Below, piece by piece: positions 40,994 through 45,085 of a stretch of 45,085 nucleotides of DNA. The stretch is from an uncultured Saprospiraceae bacterium (GTDB lineage: Bacteria; Bacteroidota; Bacteroidia; Chitinophagales; Saprospiraceae). Both the position numbers and the translations under genes were made by a program. Below the pieces are notes generated by a model that made no database searches, had not been told where the DNA came from, and saw only the letters and a program-made list of their open reading frames with translations. Position 1 is the stretch's first letter. Every line of letters begins with the position of its first letter. The stretch is from contig CAKZSH010000056.1 in the NCBI GenBank assembly GCA_937918905.1, positions 1-45,085 on the forward strand, in the 5' to 3' direction.

Positions 40994-43102
40994 TCAACAT
41001 GTTGCCACATTGACATTCACTCCATTCAACGCAGCATTACCTGTCAATTCATCAAGTCGTTCATGATCGGTCAAATCATTGATACTCACCCCAGGATGAG
41101 CTTGTGCAATTTTCATTTTGACTCCTTTTTTTCCATGTCCCCAACCTTGCGGCATACTCAAAACACCTTCCATAATTTCATCACTTATTTCAGCTTCGAT
41201 TTCGACCATTCCAATTTTAGATGAGAGTTGAACCATTTGACCATTTTCAATATTTAATCGAGAAGCATCATTTGGGTGCATGATAAGCGTACATTCATTT
41301 CTACCTTTTACCAACCGATAAGAATTGTGCAACCAAGTATTATGACTTCGTAACAATCGCCTTCCGATAAGTTGAAATGGAAACGCTTCATTGGTTTTTC
41401 CATCTGAAAAATAAGTGTTTTTAAGTCGCTCCAAGTCTTCGATAAAAACAGGATGTGCAAGTTGGATATTTCCATCTTTAGTTTGAACACGATTCTGAAG
41501 ACAAGTATTTAATGCTCCTAAATCAATCCCGTGTGGATATTGTTTTAATTTTTCCAAACTCATTCCACTAGCTGCATGACTACTGGCTTGAAGTCCACCT
41601 TCTAGCATTATTTCAGGAGTCAAATTACTTTCAGGTTGACCTGATAAAATTGAAGCTAATTTTCTTAAAATCTCCCAATCATGTTTTTGCTCTTCCGTTT
41701 TTTCAAAAAGAGGAGGAGAGTACTTTGCTACATTTTTTACAGCAAAAGCATTGAAAGTAATATCGAAATGCGAAGTTTCCAAACCAGTTGCTCCCGGTAA
41801 AATTATATCAGCATGTCGAGAAGTTTCATTTAAATAAATATCAACAGAAACCATAAAATCTAATCCATCCAATCCTTCAGCTAATCGATCTCCATTTGGA
41901 GTAGTTAGAACTGGATTTCCTGCTACGCAAAATATCGCTTTGATTTGCCCTTCACCCTCTGTCAGGATTTCATCAGCCATTGTTGCAACTGGAAATTCAT
42001 TATTGTAATAAGGCAAGTTTTTAACCCTTGAACGATAACGACCGTAAGAATCTTTTTTGTTTTTATTCGATCGCATCATCGCCACATCAAATGCAGGTTG
42101 TGTAAACATTGGCCCACCTGGCTTATCCATATTCCCAGTAATAATATTTAAAACATTGGTTAACCATTGACAAAGCCCTCCAAAGGATTGAGTGGAAGCA
42201 CCCATTCTGCTGTAGCAAACTGCGCTAGGAGCATTGGCAAATTCAATTGCTGTTTCTTCAATTTTTTCTTTTGTGATTCCAACAATCCGAGCAACTTTTT
42301 CAGCCGTAAATTCTTCGGTAACATTTTTTATTTTTTCAAAACCTTCAATGTTATTTTCCAAATGCCCAAGAGTGGCTAAACCTTTATCAAGAATGGTTTT
42401 TATCATAGCCAATAAAAATAATGCGTCAGTTTCAGGTTTGATAAATATATGTTCGTTAGCCTTCTTTCCAGTCAATGTTTTGATAGGATCAACAACTATA
42501 ACTTTTCCACCTCTCTTTTGGATGTTTTTCATACGCTTAGAGAAATTAGGAGAGGTCATCAGACTACCATTTGATACCATCGGATTACCACCAATAATCA
42601 TCATATAATCCGTTCGATCAATATCAGGAATTGGAATTAAAAATCCATGTCCAAACATATAATGCGATGCAAAATGAGAAGGAAGTTGGTCAACTGAAGA
42701 GGCACTAAATCTATTTTTAGAATTGACTGCTCGAATAAAAAATGGTAAAAATAAGTTATTTCCAAGGATATGAGCATTTGGATTTCCTAGATAAATTCCA
42801 ACCGCATCATTTCCGTAATTTGATCTGACCGCACCGATCTTTGTTTCAATTTCTTGAAAAGCTTCCTCCCAAGAAATATCTTCCCATCCATCATTAGTTT
42901 TTCGAATGGGTGTTTTTAGTCGATCAGGATCATTATAAATATCTCCCAAAGCAAGTGCCTTTGGGCAAATATGTCCTTCGCTTAACGGATCATTTGCATC
43001 CCCTTTTATGGAATGAATTTTTTTCCCTTCATAGGAAATTTCTAATCCACACATTGCCTCACAGAGATTGCAAGTACGGTAGTGTTTTTTTGTTTCAGAC
43101 AT
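40994..43102 (-). CDS. Molybdopterin-bis(MGD) oxidoreductase
   Basis: I start at the ATG at 43102 (702 residues): the following MSETKKHYRTCNLCEAMCG is a family start, whereas the extra 28 residues of an upstream start look like non-coding sequence. Cys11, Cys14, Cys18 and Cys46 (C-x2-C-x3-C-x27-C) ligate an N-terminal [4Fe-4S] cluster. MopB domains follow (about 60-560: GIYLGNPNAHILGNN, YMMIIGGNPMVSNGS, VIVVDPIKTLTGKKAN, YSRMGASTQSFGG, VAGNPVLTTPNGDR, HADIILPGATGLETSH), and a C-terminal molydopterin-dinucleotide-binding domain (about 590-690: LIMHPNDASRLNIENGQMVQLSSKIG). The expected Mo-ligand Cys/Sec position (SVDQLPSHF) has neither. There is no TAT signal, so it is cytoplasmic. The substrate is unknown. 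No partner subunits are adjacent. A TACATTTG element (43144-43151, minus strand) is a plausible -7 box. Confidence 0.9.
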   Translation of the reverse strand: MSETKKHYRTCNLCEAMCGLEISYEGKKIHSIKGDANDPLSEGHICPKALALGDIYNDPDRLKTPIRKTNDGWEDISWEEAFQEIETKIGAVRSNYGNDAVGIYLGNPNAHILGNNLFLPFFIRAVNSKNRFSASSVDQLPSHFASHYMFGHGFLIPIPDIDRTDYMMIIGGNPMVSNGSLMTSPNFSKRMKNIQKRGGKVIVVDPIKTLTGKKANEHIFIKPETDALFLLAMIKTILDKGLATLGHLENNIEGFEKIKNVTEEFTAEKVARIVGITKEKIEETAIEFANAPSAVCYSRMGASTQSFGGLCQWLTNVLNIITGNMDKPGGPMFTQPAFDVAMMRSNKNKKDSYGRYRSRVKNLPYYNNEFPVATMADEILTEGEGQIKAIFCVAGNPVLTTPNGDRLAEGLDGLDFMVSVDIYLNETSRHADIILPGATGLETSHFDITFNAFAVKNVAKYSPPLFEKTEEQKHDWEILRKLASILSGQPESNLTPEIMLEGGLQASSHAASGMSLEKLKQYPHGIDLGALNTCLQNRVQTKDGNIQLAHPVFIEDLERLKNTYFSDGKTNEAFPFQLIGRRLLRSHNTWLHNSYRLVKGRNECTLIMHPNDASRLNIENGQMVQLSSKIGMVEIEAEISDEIMEGVLSMPQGWGHGKKGVKMKIAQAHPGVSINDLTDHERLDELTGNAALNGVNVNVATC

Positions 43103-43269
43103 ATTTTTATTTTTTATTGGAAAGAAGAAAATAGGTTGAATAACAAATGTAATGAAATGATTGTAAAAACTAATTTGTAGGAACAAACAAAAACAGTTTT
43201 CGTTAAAAATATTGATAACCGCAAGTTATTTATTGATGATTATTTTGATATTGTAGGTTATCAAAGTAA

Positions 43270-44853
43270 ATGTTAAATTTGGATGAAAATAAAACCAATA
43301 AAATGTTTAAATACGGAAAAGATAAATTGACTTCGGGCAAAGCATTACAAATTTTAAGAGGAGAACTAAAGGCTACAATCGCATCTCCTTCTCAAAAAAA
43401 AATCAATAAATGCTACCAGGAAGTTTTAGCGATAGCCAATAATGAAAAGGCAGTTTATGGAATCAACACAGGATTTGGGCCATTATGCAATACCATTATT
43501 TCTAAAGATAAAACGAAAGCATTACAACGAAATATTTTATTAAGTCATAGTGTAGGAGTGGGAGAACCCATTGCGCAGGATATTTCAAAATTAATGTTGA
43601 TTTTAAAAGTCCATGCCTTGGCTCAAGGCTTTTCTGGAATTGCTTTAGAAGTGTTGGATAGAATAATTTGGCATATTGAAAATGATGTAATTCCAGTTGT
43701 TCCAGAGCAAGGTTCTGTTGGAGCATCGGGTGATTTAGCTCCTTTGTCACATTTATTTTTACCATTGATAGGAGAAGGGAAAGTGTTTTATAACAATAAA
43801 ATTACAACTACTTCAAGAGTATTGAAAAAGTATAAAATGCAACCTTTGGATTTGGGGCCAAAAGCAGGATTAGCATTGATCAATGGCACTCAATTTATTG
43901 CAGCACATGCAGTAATGGTTGTTGAAAAATTACATGCTTGTCTAGCCCATGCAGATATTATTGCAGCTTTGATGATTGATGGTTTGCTGGGTTCTGATGC
44001 ACCTTTTCAAAAAGACTTACACGCAATTCGACCTTTTAAAGGAAATCAACATGTGGCAAAACGAATGCATTATTTTTTACAAGGATCCAAAATTTTAGCC
44101 TCCCATAAAAATTGCGATCGAGTACAAGATCCATATTCCATACGATGTGTTCCTCAAGTGCATGGTGCTTCAAGAAATGCATGGTTGCACTTGAAAGAAT
44201 TGGTAGAGGTAGAGATCAATTCTGTTACAGATAACCCGATTGTTTTCTCAAGAGATTTTACCATAAGCGGTGGGAATTTTCATGGACAACCTTTAGCATT
44301 GCCTTTGGATTATGCTTGTTTGGCAGCAGCAGAATTAGGGAATATTTCTGATCGTAGAAGTTATCTTTCTTTAGAGGGAAAGTATGATAGAACACCTAAA
44401 TTATTGATGAAAAATATAGGTGTCAATTCAGGTTTTATGATTTTACAATATACAGGTGCAGCACTCGTGAGTGAAAATAAAGGATTGTGTTTTCCTGCAA
44501 GTGCAGATAGTATTCCTACTTCTTTGGGGCAAGAAGATCATGTAAGTATGGGGTCAATAGGAGGAAGAAAAGCATTGAGAGTGACCCATAATTTAGTGAA
44601 AATTTTAGCCATCGAAATGCTATGTGCCGCCCAAGCAATTGACTTTAAAAGACCTTTAAAATCAAGTAAAACTTTAGAACAAGTTCACGGGCATATCCGT
44701 AAATATATTACACATGCAAAAGAGGATCGAATTTTTGCAATAGATATTGAGAAGGCAGTTAAAATTATTGAAAGTAAAGCATTGATGAAAATTACTGCAC
44801 CCAAAAGTCGTTTTATTAAAAGTGAACACGAATCACTTTTTGAAAAATATTGA
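43270..44853 (+). CDS. hutH: Histidine ammonia-lyase (aromatic amino-acid lyase family)
   Basis: 527 residues, family-typical. The MIO prosthetic group forms from Ala152-Ser153-Gly154 in the motif GASGDLAPL. Other family features are YGINTGFGPL near 64, LLSHSVGVGEP near 92, and QEDHVSMG at 421-428, which is the HAL rather than PAL pattern. It deaminates L-histidine to urocanate and ammonia without a cofactor. The start could be 43270 or 43303 (MFKYGKDKL); I keep the longer one. No hutU, hutI or hutG gene is in the window, so the rest of the pathway must lie elsewhere or the lyase has another use. It is divergent from the molybdopterin enzyme with about 167 bases between the starts. Confidence 0.9.
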   Translation: MLNLDENKTNKMFKYGKDKLTSGKALQILRGELKATIASPSQKKINKCYQEVLAIANNEKAVYGINTGFGPLCNTIISKDKTKALQRNILLSHSVGVGEPIAQDISKLMLILKVHALAQGFSGIALEVLDRIIWHIENDVIPVVPEQGSVGASGDLAPLSHLFLPLIGEGKVFYNNKITTTSRVLKKYKMQPLDLGPKAGLALINGTQFIAAHAVMVVEKLHACLAHADIIAALMIDGLLGSDAPFQKDLHAIRPFKGNQHVAKRMHYFLQGSKILASHKNCDRVQDPYSIRCVPQVHGASRNAWLHLKELVEVEINSVTDNPIVFSRDFTISGGNFHGQPLALPLDYACLAAAELGNISDRRSYLSLEGKYDRTPKLLMKNIGVNSGFMILQYTGAALVSENKGLCFPASADSIPTSLGQEDHVSMGSIGGRKALRVTHNLVKILAIEMLCAAQAIDFKRPLKSSKTLEQVHGHIRKYITHAKEDRIFAIDIEKAVKIIESKALMKITAPKSRFIKSEHESLFEKY

Positions 44854-45000
44854 TAAATGGATTTGAGAAATAAGTAATGTAATGAGTATTGCGATTTTCC
44901 TTAATTCTCAAAACAAAATTCAATCACCATTACAGAAAATCTCAATAGACTTGTTACCCTTTGAAAAGTGCTTAGTTGAAAAGCAGATTTTTTTGATAGT

Positions 45001-45054
45001 TTTTCTTAAAAAATCATTGAATAGTCGCTCTATTGAATTATTTTTTAAGGAAAA
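45001..45054. terminator. Long A/T-rich hairpin near the right edge
   Basis: Arms 45001-45024 and 45030-45054 pair with a few mismatches or bulges around the loop TCGCT. It lies 148 bases after hutH. It has T-rich flanks on the left and A-rich on the right, so it could terminate transcription coming from the right-hand side on the minus strand, or from hutH. The 44854-45000 gap holds no convincing gene. Confidence 0.5.
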
Positions 45055-45085
45055 ATAGCAGAAAAAGATGTTTTCAAATGAGTGC

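Noticed and set aside
43103-43186. 28-residue N-terminal extension of the molybdopterin enzyme
   Set aside because: It reads through A/T-rich leader and a TACATTTG promoter-like element; the four-Cys domain starts normally at the ATG at 43102.
44882-45058. 58-codon open frame near the right edge
   Set aside because: It ends inside a strong hairpin, has no start context or recognisable sequence, and looks like chance.
1-45085. tRNA, rRNA, integrase/attachment sites, toxin-antitoxin or restriction/defence genes
   Set aside because: I looked for cloverleaf arms with TTCRANNC, conserved rRNA segments and typical defence domains and saw none; a dedicated covariance-model search would be needed to exclude small RNAs.

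Overview
The window is AT-rich chromosomal DNA from a member of the Bacteroidota. The evidence is a type IX secretion type A sorting domain (24740-25501), a type B (CHU-like) C-terminal domain next to a PorP/SprF-family protein (26528-31320), a SusC/SusD pair (32273-37170), lipoprotein signals, and A/T-rich starts with few Shine-Dalgarno sites. A Saprospiria- or Flavobacteriia-like organism fits; the sequence alone does not settle the class. I saw no rRNA, tRNA, CRISPR array or prophage.

Layout. 1-137 is the 3' end of a truncated gene. 357-3356 holds a TPR protein, a divergent ECF sigma factor and an SPFH lipoprotein. 3447-4609 holds a short HPF/RaiA-like protein, a hotdog thioesterase and two tandem paralogous membrane miniproteins. 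4669-9230 is a type I-like exporter (ABC, HlyD, TolC) whose nucleotide-binding domain has lost most catalytic motifs, followed by a CPA2 antiporter. 10429-18566 is a mostly minus-strand stress block: AI-2E-type permease, small unknown protein, Dps, tandem universal stress protein, secreted unknown, baeRF-like protein, RskA-like anti-sigma domain, PD40/OmpA protein and Hsp20; a DUF1328 miniprotein follows on the plus strand. 19388-25501 holds a secreted helical protein, a small unknown, smc and a T9SS cargo. 25502-26527 is repeat-rich and carries an internally deleted insertion sequence. 26528-31320 is a giant repetitive adhesin-like protein plus its PorP/SprF partner. 32273-40902 is a SusC/SusD/VCBS-lipoprotein locus. 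40994-44853 is a molybdopterin oxidoreductase divergent from a histidine ammonia-lyase.

Main finding. Seven sites share one bipartite promoter-like motif, TGAACA-N15-CGTTTTAGA (variants include CTTTATAGA), with exactly 15 bases between the blocks every time. Six lie 12-61 bases upstream of stress-type genes and in the same orientation: TPR protein, usp-dps, baeRF, ompA/PD40, hsp20 and DUF1328. A seventh stands before a 17-codon ORF. The architecture (GAAC-type -35, CGTT-type -10) is that of ECF sigma promoters. The window also encodes an ECF sigma factor and a membrane-less RskA-like domain. I infer a previously unlabelled ECF-driven general-stress/dormancy regulon joining DNA protection (Dps), proteostasis (Hsp20), envelope anchoring (OmpA) and possibly ribosome control (baeRF). 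That the sigma factor at 1835 reads these sites is not proven by sequence.
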